Assembly (NCBI GenBank): GCA_030645535.1
Contig: JAUSNM010000027.1
Span: forward strand, 1 to 64,000
Source: Gallionella sp.
GTDB taxonomy: Bacteria > Pseudomonadota > Gammaproteobacteria > Burkholderiales > Gallionellaceae
Direction: 5' to 3'
DNA: 64,000 nucleotides
In this document: positions 11,935 through 22,080 of the stretch, piece by piece
Layout: each line of letters starts with the position of its first letter
How positions within the stretch are numbered: the stretch's first letter is position 1
Made by a program: the position numbers and the translations under genes
Notes under the pieces: model-generated
What the model was told of the DNA's origin: nothing
The model's input: the letters and a program-made list of their open reading frames with translations, nothing else
Databases searched by the model: none

Positions 11935-12669
11935 TCAAGCCTGTTCCAGAAAACCGCCGGAGCGGAATGTCAGCACCAGCGTGTCGCGGTATCCGCCTGT
12001 CGCTGTCGGCTGGATCGGCGTGGATTCATGGATGACGCGCTGGTCATCGAGCAACAACAATGTCCACGGTTCGCTCAGGGTAAAGCGCTGTCCGTTTGGC
12101 CCGTCCGCCTCGAAGATACGGCTTTCACCGCCGCTGACGTTGTTGCGCTCCACCAGAAGGATAGCCACGAAATCCACGCCGTCGCGATGCGCGCCTTCCG
12201 GGGTTGGCCGGCCAATGCCATCAAGGGTGTCGATGCGGAACTGATGCGCTTCCACATACCACGGTTGTTCTCCCTTGATGGCAGAACAGATGCTGCCAAT
12301 CGCCAGCAATAACGACTGCCATACCGGTTGTTGCAGTGTGTGCGATGCTATCGGCTCGAACAAGCGGTGCATGCCGCCGTGCAGCGCGTTATAGGCCAGC
12401 GGCTGGTAATGTGCGCGATGGGGAACCTGGGTCAGAGACTTGCCGCTCGCGATGAAACAGGAATGCCGTCGGCGACGATAACGCCCGCCGTCTTTCAGGA
12501 AATTATCCAGCGGCAGATCGTTCCAGTCGGCCTTGATCGACCCTAAATCGGGCTGTCCGACGAAAGAAGCAACGCCAGCCGGACTCAACACGCCATAGCC
12601 CTGAGACTTCAGCGCATCGGCAAGCTGTGAAGGTTCAATATAAGGTGGAGCAAGTGTTGTGATGATCAT
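11935..12669 (-). CDS. 2OG-Fe dioxygenase family protein
   Basis: 244 aa; EGAHRDGVDFV (HxD), distal VIHESTPI histidine, and RDTLVLTF. Confidence 0.8.
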   Translation of the reverse strand: MIITTLAPPYIEPSQLADALKSQGYGVLSPAGVASFVGQPDLGSIKADWNDLPLDNFLKDGGRYRRRRHSCFIASGKSLTQVPHRAHYQPLAYNALHGGMHRLFEPIASHTLQQPVWQSLLLAIGSICSAIKGEQPWYVEAHQFRIDTLDGIGRPTPEGAHRDGVDFVAILLVERNNVSGGESRIFEADGPNGQRFTLSEPWTLLLLDDQRVIHESTPIQPTATGGYRDTLVLTFRSGGFLEQA

Positions 12670-13003
12670 CGCGTGGGCGTCATGGTTTTGTTCATTGTGA
12701 TTCTACGTCAATGCAGTGTATTCCACCTGGTAAAACTCCGGCGTGAGTTGCAGATCTCCTGATGATTGAGCGCATTCTGGAGTGGCGGCCTTGCCGCGTG
12801 AACCGGTTAAATTTCGATTGCCTGGCTGATTTTTGAATATATGCAGGAGCTTTGCGCAGATTGCGATTTCAGGCGAGGGTAAACCGCTGACTTTGCCTGA
12901 TGGTGTATGATGTTTCCTCGCGGGTCTCAACCATTTTCAGAAAATTGGCGGGCATCGAATTCGAGCGCTGCTCGCAGTGATTAACTAAACCGGAGCGGTT
13001 GAT

Positions 13004-14611
13004 TTGGCTACAGTTAGCAAAGTATCAGACAAGTGGATTTTGATTATTGACGACATGGAAGGCATGCGTTCGCAGTTGCGCATGTCATTGTCGAGTTCCG
13101 GTTTTGCCAAATTACATGTAGTGGCTAATATCAGGGAGGCGCTTGCGCGTCTGTCTGCCAACCATTATGACGCCATCCTGTGCGATTACTCACTGGGCGA
13201 TAGTACAAACGGTCAGCAATTTCTTGAGTACTTACGCACTGCTGATTTGATCAATCGCAATACTATTTTCGTCATGATCACCGCTGAACAATCCTATGCG
13301 AAGGTGGTCGCCGCTTCCGAGTGTGCGCCGGACGACTACTTGCTCAAGCCTTTCACGGCAGCAGAATTTAACATTCGTTTTGAAAAGCTGTTAAACAGGC
13401 AAGAATATTTTACCGCGATAGATCAAGCTTCAGATAAAAAAAATTGGCCCAGGCTGATAGCCGAGTGCGACAAGTTGCTAGCCAACCGTGACAAGTATTT
13501 CTTTGACCTGTGCAAGATAAAGGGTGCCGCCCTGCTGCGGGACAATCAGCTACAGCTGGCTGAGGCGTTGTACCGTGAAGTCATTGCGACGCGCCCTCTC
13601 GGCTGGGCTAAATTGGGCCTGGCGCGCACGTTGGCGAAGCTCGGCAAAAAAGCCGAGGCAGAACAATTGGCGAATGAAATTCTGGTTGAAATGCCGCAAT
13701 TCATGGCGGCATATGATTTTCTTGGCAATTTATTGTCTGAATCGGACAATAAAAAGGGCGCGTTGGAAGTTTTAATGAAAGCCCGCGAAATCGCGCCCGG
13801 CACGATGCACCGCATACGCGAGTTGAGCACACTGGCAGTGAGCACCGGACAGCCCGAAATTGCTGAAGAAATCATGCGCGAGACCTTGATAAAACATAAG
13901 CATTCTCCGGTGCGTCAGGCCAATGATTACGCTGTTCTGTCACGTGCCCTGGTCGATCAGGGCAAGACGGAGGACGCCTTGAACGTGGTGCAGGATGCCA
14001 GAAAAATCTTCACTGACAACGACAGCAATGTCGTGCTTGCGGTGACGGAAAGCACCGTCCATCACGCTGCGGGAAATGACGAACTCGCTCATGCGGCATT
14101 GGAAAAAGCCATGTCAACAGGAGACATGGCAAGTTTTTCTGCGGATGCGCTGGTCGCGATGGCAGATGCCTGTTTTGCCCTGGGCCGTGAGGAAGAGGCT
14201 ACCCGGCTGCTGAACCATGCCGTGCAAAATAACGACGAAGATGCGACTATTAAAGATAAAGTCCATGCGGTTATGGTCGCGGCCGGCAAAGATGCCTCTG
14301 AAGCCACTGCGCTGATTGAAGCCAGCGCGGCTGAGGTAATCAAACTGAACAATGAAGGCGTTCTCAAAGCACAATCAGGGCAGTTGGCCGAGGCGATTGA
14401 GTTGCTGAGTGAGGCGGCCGACCGCTTGCCAAACAACTTGCAGATACTGGGCAATGCAACGCTGGTGATCGCGCTTGATCTGGTGCGCAATGGAAAGGAC
14501 CCTGTGAAACTGGCCAAATGTCTGGCCTATCGCGAATCTTTGACCAAAAAATCGCCCAGCCATCCCAAGCTTGAGCAAATAGATGGCATGCTCAAGCAAC
14601 TGAAAGCATAA
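13004..14611 (+). CDS. Response regulator receiver with TPR repeats (TTG start)
   Basis: 535 aa; WILIIDDMEGMRSQLR, AILCDYSLGD, YLLKPFTAAEF, then helical TPR-like repeats. Confidence 0.88.
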   Translation: MATVSKVSDKWILIIDDMEGMRSQLRMSLSSSGFAKLHVVANIREALARLSANHYDAILCDYSLGDSTNGQQFLEYLRTADLINRNTIFVMITAEQSYAKVVAASECAPDDYLLKPFTAAEFNIRFEKLLNRQEYFTAIDQASDKKNWPRLIAECDKLLANRDKYFFDLCKIKGAALLRDNQLQLAEALYREVIATRPLGWAKLGLARTLAKLGKKAEAEQLANEILVEMPQFMAAYDFLGNLLSESDNKKGALEVLMKAREIAPGTMHRIRELSTLAVSTGQPEIAEEIMRETLIKHKHSPVRQANDYAVLSRALVDQGKTEDALNVVQDARKIFTDNDSNVVLAVTESTVHHAAGNDELAHAALEKAMSTGDMASFSADALVAMADACFALGREEEATRLLNHAVQNNDEDATIKDKVHAVMVAAGKDASEATALIEASAAEVIKLNNEGVLKAQSGQLAEAIELLSEAADRLPNNLQILGNATLVIALDLVRNGKDPVKLAKCLAYRESLTKKSPSHPKLEQIDGMLKQLKA

Positions 14612-14628
14612 CGACAGGGAAATCCACA

Positions 14629-15255
14629 ATGAATGATCTGGATACAGCCATCATGCACGACGTGAAGAACCAACTCGCGGAGTTGGCGTTGCGTTTGCGT
14701 AAACGCGGCGATGCCCGCGCAGAGATGGAAATCGCGATGAATTCCTCCCGCCGCCTGTCTGAAATGCTGCTGCTAAGCCGTGAAAATAGCGACCAGTTGT
14801 GGGTCAATGCCGACTCCGTCAATCCGGCGGACTTTCTGGAAATACTGGCCGCCGAATATGCAGAATTGTTCCCGGATGTTATCTTTCATGTCGATGTTGA
14901 GCGAGCACCCGCCTGCGCTTTCTTTGATGACGCCCTGGTACGTATGGCGCTCGGCAATGCACTGCACAACGCCTGTCGCTGTGCGCGATCCCGTGTTCAA
15001 CTTGCGGCCTTTGAGCAGGACGGCATGCTGGTTCTGGAAGTGTATGATGACGGACCAGGATTTCCGGAGGACGTGCTGAAGTCAGGGGGAAAGTTGCCGG
15101 CTGCGGTGAGTGGCGCCGGCACCGGACTGGGCCTGTATCTTGCGCACAAAATAGCCGAACTGCATCAACTGAATGATCAGCACGGACATATTGAATTGAG
15201 TAATGACGGATCAGGCCAAACTAATGGCGGGCGATTCCGCATGGTATTACCATAG
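14629..15255 (+). CDS. Sensorless histidine kinase-like ATPase
   Basis: 208 aa; H-box-like MHDVKNQLAELALRLRKRGD; N-box LGNALHNACRCA; G-boxes DDGPGFPEDV and GTGLGLYLAHKIAELH. Confidence 0.85.
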   Translation: MNDLDTAIMHDVKNQLAELALRLRKRGDARAEMEIAMNSSRRLSEMLLLSRENSDQLWVNADSVNPADFLEILAAEYAELFPDVIFHVDVERAPACAFFDDALVRMALGNALHNACRCARSRVQLAAFEQDGMLVLEVYDDGPGFPEDVLKSGGKLPAAVSGAGTGLGLYLAHKIAELHQLNDQHGHIELSNDGSGQTNGGRFRMVLP

Positions 15256-15300
15256 CGAATCGGCAATCTTTTTAGGATCGCCGATCTGCATTAACGGATA

Positions 15301-17961
15301 TCAAACTACCTTGGTGACGGCTTTCCTGGCTGCTTTCGGTTTGGTCTCTGTTTTTGGTTTAGCTGCTGTCTTACTCGTCGCCGTCTTTGCCGCTGCCTTA
15401 GGTTTTGCTGCTGCCTTTGGCTTCGCAGCAGCCTTCGGCTTGGCATCTGCCTTGGGCTTAGCTGCCGCTTTGGGTTTGGCCGCTGCCTTCGGCTTAGCAG
15501 CAGCCGCTTTTCTTGCCGGCTTTTTCCCGGTATCGCCCTTCGCGGCCTTGGCCGCAATCAGCTCCAGCGCTTGTTCCAGCGTGATTTCATCCACCGGCAC
15601 ATCCTTGGGCAGAGTCGCGTTGATCTTGCCGTGACGCGCATAAGGACCATAGCGGCCGCTGCATATCTCTACCGTAGTCTTATCCACAGGATGATCGCCC
15701 AGCGTGCGCAACACGGTATTGCCATCCTTCGCTTGTGCCAGCAATTCAACTGCACGCTCCAGGCTTACGTCAAATATGCTGTCGGTGCGCGGAATCGATT
15801 TGAACTTGCCGTCATGGCCGATGTAAGGCCCGAAGCGGCCGATATTGACGATGACTTTCTTGTTCGTTTCCGGATGTAAACCCAGATCGCGCGGCAAGGA
15901 GAGCAGTTTCAGTGCACTGGCCAGATCGGCCTGATCGACGGGCATTTCCTTGGGCCATGAGACACGCTTAGGTTTCGCTTTCTCACCTTCAATCACTTCA
16001 CCCAGCTGCACGTAATGACCGTAGGGGCCGCGCAACAACAGTACGGGTTGCGCGGTATCGGGATAAACGCCCAGCTCAACGCGCACATCCTCCTGCGTTT
16101 CGCCGCTGACGCTGCGCTTGTATTTGCATTCCGGATAGTTGGTGCAACTGATAAAGCTGCCGTAGCGGCTTAATTTCTTGGCCAGCGGTTTGCCGCATTC
16201 CGGACAGGCTTCGTCCAGCAATTCCTGCGGACGCTCGATATTGGTCTTCTCCTTGATAAGATTGGAAAAACCCTTCCAGAATTCATCCAGCACACCTATC
16301 CAGTCGCGACGGCCATCTGAGACTTCGTCCAGCTCATCTTCGAGCGACGCGGTGAAATTGTAATCGACATACTGCGTAAAGTGATCGGTCAGGAAGCGCG
16401 TGACGACACGACCCACATCGGTGGGCATGAAGCGCTTCTTGTCGAGAATGGCGTATTCACGGGTTTGCAGCGTGGAAATGATGGTGGCATAGGTCGAAGG
16501 GCGACCGATACCGTATTCTTCCAGCGACTTGACCAGACTGGCTTCGGTGAAGCGTGGCGGTGGCTGGGTGAAGTGTTGTTCGCCGAACAGCTTATCCACC
16601 GGCAAAATATCGCCCTCAGCAAGTGGCGGCAGACGGCTGCCCTGCTCTTCTTCGGCATCGTCCACATCTTCCATGTAAACGCCGATAAAGCCGGGGAAAA
16701 CCAGCACCTGACCATTTGCGCGAAACAGCGTGTCGTCGCCGCCCAAGCGGATATCGGCACTGACGGTGTCATAACGCGCCGGCGTCATCTGACAGGCCAG
16801 CGTGCGCTTCCAGATCATTTCGTACAGGCGAGCCTGATCGACCGTCAGCCGGTCGCGCAGACTGTCGGGTGTGCGCGCGATCGAAGTAGGTCTGATCGCC
16901 TCATGCGACTCCTGTGCATTCTTGGTCTTGCTCTTGTAGCTGGGCGGCGTGCCAGGTAAATAATCACCGGAAAAATTATCCTGAATGTAATCGCGGATTT
17001 CCTGCACCGCTTCGTTCGCCAGCGTCACCGAGTCAGTACGCATATAGGAAATCAGACCGACGGTCTGACCGCCGACGTCCACCCCTTCATAGAGCGATTG
17101 CGCGGTGCGCATGGTGCGTTCGGCGGACATGCCCAGCTTGCGCACGGCTTCCTGTTGCAAGGTCGAGGTGGTGAACGGCGCAGCTGCATAACGCTGCTTG
17201 GCCTTCTTTTCAACCCGCACCACTTTAGGTGGCAATTTCGCATCGTTAAGGCGAGCAAAGATGGCATCGTATTCAACCTGACTTTTGATATCCAGTTGGT
17301 CGAGTTTTTTACCTTGATACTGAAACAGTCGGGCTGAAAACGGCTGGTGATCCTTGTGGCTGTCCAGATGTACAGTCCAATATTCCTGACTTTTGAAAGC
17401 CTCGATTTGCAGTTCGCGCTCGACGATCAGGCGCAACGCGGGGCTTTGCACGCGACCGGCGGATAAACCGGGGCGGATTTTGCGCCACAGCAACGGTGAT
17501 AAATTAAAGCCTACCAGGTAGTCCAGTGCGCGCCGCGCCTGTTGCGCATTGACCAGCGGCATCGCAATTTCGCGCGGGTTGGCGACCGCCGCCTGAACCG
17601 CCGACTGCGTGATTTCATAGAACACCACGCGCTTCATGTTCTTCCCTTTAAAACCCCTCTTGGCTTTAAGCAGCTCGGCGATGTGCCAGGCGATGGCCTC
17701 CCCTTCGCGGTCGGGATCGGGGGCTAACAGGATATTTTCAGCGGAGGCCGCTGCTTTCGCGATCGCATCCATGTGTTTGCTGTTGCGCGCGATGGTTTCG
17801 TAGTTCATCGCGAAACCGTTTTCGGTATCGACCGCGCCGCTCTTGGGAACGAGATCGCGCACATGCCCGTAGGAAGCCAGCACCTCGTAATCATTGCCCA
17901 GATATTTCTTGAGCGTTTTGGCCTTGGCCGGAGATTCTACGATGAGAAGATTGATTGCCAT
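15301..17961 (-). CDS. topA: DNA topoisomerase I with a lysine/alanine/proline-rich C-terminal tail
   Basis: 886 aa; MAINLLIVESPAKAKTLKKYLG, YMRTDS, zinc-finger ECGKPLAKKLSRYGSFISCTNYPEC, tail (AAAKPK)n. Confidence 0.97.
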   Translation of the reverse strand: MAINLLIVESPAKAKTLKKYLGNDYEVLASYGHVRDLVPKSGAVDTENGFAMNYETIARNSKHMDAIAKAAASAENILLAPDPDREGEAIAWHIAELLKAKRGFKGKNMKRVVFYEITQSAVQAAVANPREIAMPLVNAQQARRALDYLVGFNLSPLLWRKIRPGLSAGRVQSPALRLIVERELQIEAFKSQEYWTVHLDSHKDHQPFSARLFQYQGKKLDQLDIKSQVEYDAIFARLNDAKLPPKVVRVEKKAKQRYAAAPFTTSTLQQEAVRKLGMSAERTMRTAQSLYEGVDVGGQTVGLISYMRTDSVTLANEAVQEIRDYIQDNFSGDYLPGTPPSYKSKTKNAQESHEAIRPTSIARTPDSLRDRLTVDQARLYEMIWKRTLACQMTPARYDTVSADIRLGGDDTLFRANGQVLVFPGFIGVYMEDVDDAEEEQGSRLPPLAEGDILPVDKLFGEQHFTQPPPRFTEASLVKSLEEYGIGRPSTYATIISTLQTREYAILDKKRFMPTDVGRVVTRFLTDHFTQYVDYNFTASLEDELDEVSDGRRDWIGVLDEFWKGFSNLIKEKTNIERPQELLDEACPECGKPLAKKLSRYGSFISCTNYPECKYKRSVSGETQEDVRVELGVYPDTAQPVLLLRGPYGHYVQLGEVIEGEKAKPKRVSWPKEMPVDQADLASALKLLSLPRDLGLHPETNKKVIVNIGRFGPYIGHDGKFKSIPRTDSIFDVSLERAVELLAQAKDGNTVLRTLGDHPVDKTTVEICSGRYGPYARHGKINATLPKDVPVDEITLEQALELIAAKAAKGDTGKKPARKAAAAKPKAAAKPKAAAKPKADAKPKAAAKPKAAAKPKAAAKTATSKTAAKPKTETKPKAARKAVTKVV

Positions 17962-17970
17962 GCGTGGTGT

Positions 17971-18426
17971 TTAATGTAATTGAGTTGAAGTTATCGGAAC
18001 GAGCAGCTCTTCGATCAGCAACGGGCTGAGATCCTGGTGGCGATCCCACAGCACGATCAGCATGATGAGTTTGAGCTTGTCCAGGCCTAAGTCTTTTTGT
18101 TGCAGGGCGAGGGCACGGTCGATGATGATCTCGCGTTCGATGGCAGAAATCATCTTCTGCTGTTCGGCGAACAACAAGAATTGACGGGCCTCGGCGCCGA
18201 TAAGCTGAAATTCCAGATCGGCGAAAAAACGCATCCCGGAGTGTTCAAGGATGGCAGGATAACTGTCTGAATTTTGCAGGCGCAACGCTGACAACCAGGT
18301 CAATGCCTCGTCTATGTCTTCGCCTTCAAATCCGGCTGCAGAGAGTTTACGCGATAGCTTGTCCGGTGCCGGGTAGCTACCCGCATCGATATAGCTTTCA
18401 AACAAATACATCAGAATTTCGAACAT
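17971..18426 (-). CDS. smg: Smg family protein (DUF494)
   Basis: 151 aa; MFEILMYLFESYI start and position between topA and dprA. Confidence 0.88.
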   Translation of the reverse strand: MFEILMYLFESYIDAGSYPAPDKLSRKLSAAGFEGEDIDEALTWLSALRLQNSDSYPAILEHSGMRFFADLEFQLIGAEARQFLLFAEQQKMISAIEREIIIDRALALQQKDLGLDKLKLIMLIVLWDRHQDLSPLLIEELLVPITSTQLH

Positions 18427-18439
18427 AATTTAGAGCCAT

Positions 18440-19516
18440 TTAGTGTATGCGTTGGAACAAACCGCCGGGAAGTGTCGCAATGCGGCCTTCCAGTTCAAGC
18501 GTCAACAGCATGGCGGATAGCTGGCTAACCGTCAAGCCACTGCGCAGACAAAGCGCATCGATGCTCACCGGATCAAAGCCGATTTGATCCAGCAAACCGG
18601 TGTCCTCACCAGTTGTTTTGGCTTGGCCTGGCACGGATACCATCTGGCCTGCCAACTCTTCGAGTATATCCTGCGCTGTCTCGACAAGCTTTGCGCCTTG
18701 CTTAATCAATTTGTGGCAGCCACGGCTTTGCGGCGAATGGATCGAGCCGGGTATCGCAAATACATCACGGCCCTGCTCCATCGACAGCCTCGCGGTGATC
18801 AGTGAGCCGCTTTGCAGCGAGGCTTCCACGATTAAACAGCCGATACTCATGCCGCTGATGAGGCGGTTGCGGCGTGGGAAGTTACTGCCGACAGGCGGCG
18901 TGCCGAGCGGAAATTCTGAAATTAGCGTGCCTTGTTTGGCCAGTGCATGAGCCAGATCGCGATTGGCAGCGGGATAAACCTTGTCCAGACCCGTTCCGAA
19001 CACCGCGATGCTGCTGCCGGCCCCGCGCAATGCGCCACGGTGGGCGGCCGCGTCAATGCCGTGTGCCATGCCGCTGATGATGCACATACCGGCATTGCTC
19101 AATGAATTGGCAAATTCTTCGGCATTGTTAATACCCTGCGGCGTGGCATGCCGGCTGCCGACGATGGCGATCGCAGTTCTATTAAGTAAATCGAGACGTC
19201 CTTTGACATAGAGCAACAGCGGCGGGTCATTGATGTTGAGCAGGGATTGCGGATAATCGCTATCGCCCAGCGTGACGATATGATTTTGGCTATCTTCGAG
19301 CCAGACAAGTGTAGCTGCCAGCTCTTCATCCGGGACGCCCTGGGCGATTGCGCTGGCTGTCTCAGGTTTGACGAAGGTTTTGAGTGAACTGACGGGTTCG
19401 GCCAAAACCGCTTCAGGTGAGCCGAATTCGCGAAGCAGGTGGCGCGCGCCCTCTCCTCCCAGCCCCCGTATCAGGCTGAGTGTCAGCCAGGCCTTGATCG
19501 AGGGGTCAACAAACAT
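18440..19516 (-). CDS. dprA: DNA-processing protein DprA
   Basis: 358 aa; IVGSRHATPQG, SGMAHGIDAAAHRGAL, FPRRNRLISGMS. Confidence 0.95.
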   Translation of the reverse strand: MFVDPSIKAWLTLSLIRGLGGEGARHLLREFGSPEAVLAEPVSSLKTFVKPETASAIAQGVPDEELAATLVWLEDSQNHIVTLGDSDYPQSLLNINDPPLLLYVKGRLDLLNRTAIAIVGSRHATPQGINNAEEFANSLSNAGMCIISGMAHGIDAAAHRGALRGAGSSIAVFGTGLDKVYPAANRDLAHALAKQGTLISEFPLGTPPVGSNFPRRNRLISGMSIGCLIVEASLQSGSLITARLSMEQGRDVFAIPGSIHSPQSRGCHKLIKQGAKLVETAQDILEELAGQMVSVPGQAKTTGEDTGLLDQIGFDPVSIDALCLRSGLTVSQLSAMLLTLELEGRIATLPGGLFQRIH

Positions 19517-19518
19517 GG

Positions 19519-20544
19519 TTACGGAGTTTGTGCGCGATCCAGGACTTGCACAGGCAGACGTGCCTGCATCACCAGCGCGTAGGAGACTTTATCGAACACA
19601 CGGAACACGAACAGCAAACCGTAACGCTCGTCGGGCAGTGCGATGTCTTTACCCTCGCTTTTAACGGCGCGGCCTTTGCTGCTCAATGCCAGCACATGAC
19701 CGCTTTGCAAACCGTCGCGCTCACCCTTGTTGAGGGTGATGACGGTATTCTGCCCCCCCTGAGTAACGCCGCCGTAGATTGAAATTACACGGGCGTTAAT
19801 CTGGCTTTCAGGCGCACGCGGCAGGTAGCTGCGAGCGGTTACCGCAGCAGGTGCGACCAGGCGATCACCCGGATTGATTTCCTGTTTGGCTTCGGTTACA
19901 ACGGCAGTGCTGACGTCGCCAAATTCCCTGACCTCAACTCCGCCAAGATAGATGGCTTCGTGACCCAGGATTTCATTGGTGTCCGGATCGACAAAGGTCT
20001 TGCCAGGGCGATACACCTGCCACTTCGTACCCATGCCTTCAGCCAATCCTTTTGCGTAGACAACATCACCGGGGCCGACAATAACCCGTTCCTCTGGCAA
20101 TCCCACCAAAGTTGGCGCACCAGCCAGCAGCGCTTCCGTCACCACTAAAGGCTGACTCAGAAAGGGCTCGATCGCGTTGGATGGAATGCTGGGAATCGCA
20201 TTTTGTGTGCCTTCTTCCGAACGCGCTTGCGGTGACAGCTTGATGACTGCACCCGTATCGGCGCGTCGCCCCATGCTCAAAGTACCGTTGGCGCGATCCA
20301 AAAAGATGCTGGCGCCCGGATAAATCCAGTGCGGATCTTTGATTGCATCTTTGTTCATGCCCCAGATAAAAGGCCATCTCCACGGGTCTTTGAAGAACTT
20401 GCCGGAGATACCCCACAATGTGTCGCCTTTGACGACAATGTATTGGTCCGGGGCATCGCTGCGTATCTGTGGTGTTGTTTCAGTTTGAGCAGCATATGCC
20501 AAAACAGGCAATAAAAAGCAAATCAGCGATATAATCTTGCGCAT
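19519..20544 (-). CDS. LysM domain protein, exported
   Basis: Signal peptide [19 protein letters not shown], Lys[31 protein letters not shown] could extend to 20571. Confidence 0.88.
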   Translation of the reverse strand: MRKIISLICFLLPVLAYAAQTETTPQIRSDAPDQYIVVKGDTLWGISGKFFKDPWRWPFIWGMNKDAIKDPHWIYPGASIFLDRANGTLSMGRRADTGAVIKLSPQARSEEGTQNAIPSIPSNAIEPFLSQPLVVTEALLAGAPTLVGLPEERVIVGPGDVVYAKGLAEGMGTKWQVYRPGKTFVDPDTNEILGHEAIYLGGVEVREFGDVSTAVVTEAKQEINPGDRLVAPAAVTARSYLPRAPESQINARVISIYGGVTQGGQNTVITLNKGERDGLQSGHVLALSSKGRAVKSEGKDIALPDERYGLLFVFRVFDKVSYALVMQARLPVQVLDRAQTP

Positions 20545-20633
20545 GGGAAACCCCGAAAGAATCAATGACAAAGGCGCACGGCTTACCGTGGCGCGTCAAA
20601 TTCTGCATCCAGTCAATTAAATTAGCAAGCATT

Positions 20634-21137
20634 ATGGCAATCTTACAAATTTTGCAATATCCCGATGAACGCCTGCACACAATCGCCAAAAAGGTCGTGC
20701 AGGTGAATGACGTCACCCGCAAGTTGGTGAAAAATATGGCACAAACCATGTATGCTGCACCGGGAGTCGGTTTGGCGGCAACCCAGGTGGATGTGCATGA
20801 GCAGGTCATCGTGGTGGATATATCCGAGACGCACAACGAGTTGCGGGTGTTTATCAACCCGGAAATATTATGCATCAGCGGCGAAATTGAAGGCGAAGAA
20901 GGCTGCCTGTCTGTGCCGGGCATCTATGAAAATGTGCGCCGTGCTGAGAAAGTGACGGTGCGGGCACTTGACCAGAATGGCGAGACTTTCACGCTGGAAG
21001 CGGAAGGTTTTCTGGCGGTTTGCATCCAGCACGAAATGGATCACTTGCGAGGTAAAGTATTCGTCGAATACCTGTCGCAACTCAAACAAACAAGGTTGCG
21101 CGCCAAGCTGAAGAAGCGCCGCCGCGAAGCACTTTAA
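20634..21137 (+). CDS. def: Peptide deformylase
   Basis: [55 protein letters not shown] at 20634 preferred over 20565. Confidence 0.96.
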   Translation: MAILQILQYPDERLHTIAKKVVQVNDVTRKLVKNMAQTMYAAPGVGLAATQVDVHEQVIVVDISETHNELRVFINPEILCISGEIEGEEGCLSVPGIYENVRRAEKVTVRALDQNGETFTLEAEGFLAVCIQHEMDHLRGKVFVEYLSQLKQTRLRAKLKKRRREAL

Positions 21138-21150
21138 GGCCATATCCAAC

Positions 21151-22080
21151 GTGAACATAATTTTTGCCGGCACACCGCACTTTGCAGCCAGCGCCCTGGA
21201 GGCGCTGCTCCGCGAACATCAAGTCGTCGCGGTCTTGACCCAACCGGACAGGCCTTCGGGGCGCGGCATGCAGCTCACTGCCAGTCCGGTAAAGCTGCTT
21301 GCCCTGCAACACGGTTTACCCGTTTTACAGCCGGATAGCTTAAAGACAGAACAGGCGCGACTCGAGATCGCAGCGTTGAATGCCGACGTGATGGTGGTGG
21401 CAGCTTACGGGCTGATCCTGCCAAAAGCGGTTTTGGAACTGCCGCGTTTCGGCTGTCTGAATATCCATGCATCGCTGCTGCCGCGCTGGCGGGGCGCGGC
21501 GCCGATACAGCGCGCGATTCTGGCGGGGGACAGCGAGACCGGGATCACCATCATGCAGATGGATGCAGGGCTGGATACGGGCGACATGCTGCTGCGACAG
21601 AGCTGCCCGATTGAAGAGAATGACAATGCGCAAACTTTGCACGACAAGCTGGCGGACTTGGGCGCTGCCTGCATAATAGATGCCTTGCGCTTGCTGGAAA
21701 AGAACCAATTAACGCCGGTTGTGCAGGATAACGATGCGGCCTGTTATGCAGCCAAGCTGCTCAAGGGTGAAGCTTTAATTGATTGGCGGCAAGACGCACA
21801 ACAGATTGCACGGGCGGTGCGCGCCTATAATCCGTTCCCGGTGTGTCAGGCCAAGATGCACGATGTTGTGTTGAAAATCTGGCAGGCGGAAGCGCGTTCG
21901 GATATGAACGGCGATCCCGGCTGCGTGATAGCCGTCGACAAACAAGGCATTACAGTCGGCTGCGGCAAAGGCGCACTACAACTGCAAGTGTTGCAACGCC
22001 CGGGAGGCCGGGCACAACCCGCTGTGCAATTTCTGCAAGCGATGCCGGTTCATCCCGGCGACAATTTTCAGGTTTCCTAA
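21151..22080 (+). CDS. fmt: Methionyl-tRNA formyltransferase
   Basis: 309 aa; MNIIFAGTPHFAASAL, NIHASLLPRWRGAAPIQRAI. Confidence 0.96.
   Translation: MNIIFAGTPHFAASALEALLREHQVVAVLTQPDRPSGRGMQLTASPVKLLALQHGLPVLQPDSLKTEQARLEIAALNADVMVVAAYGLILPKAVLELPRFGCLNIHASLLPRWRGAAPIQRAILAGDSETGITIMQMDAGLDTGDMLLRQSCPIEENDNAQTLHDKLADLGAACIIDALRLLEKNQLTPVVQDNDAACYAAKLLKGEALIDWRQDAQQIARAVRAYNPFPVCQAKMHDVVLKIWQAEARSDMNGDPGCVIAVDKQGITVGCGKGALQLQVLQRPGGRAQPAVQFLQAMPVHPGDNFQVS

Noticed and set aside
13436-13443. A8 run inside the TPR response regulator gene
   Set aside because: Moderate A-runs are common; no supporting evidence for slippage.
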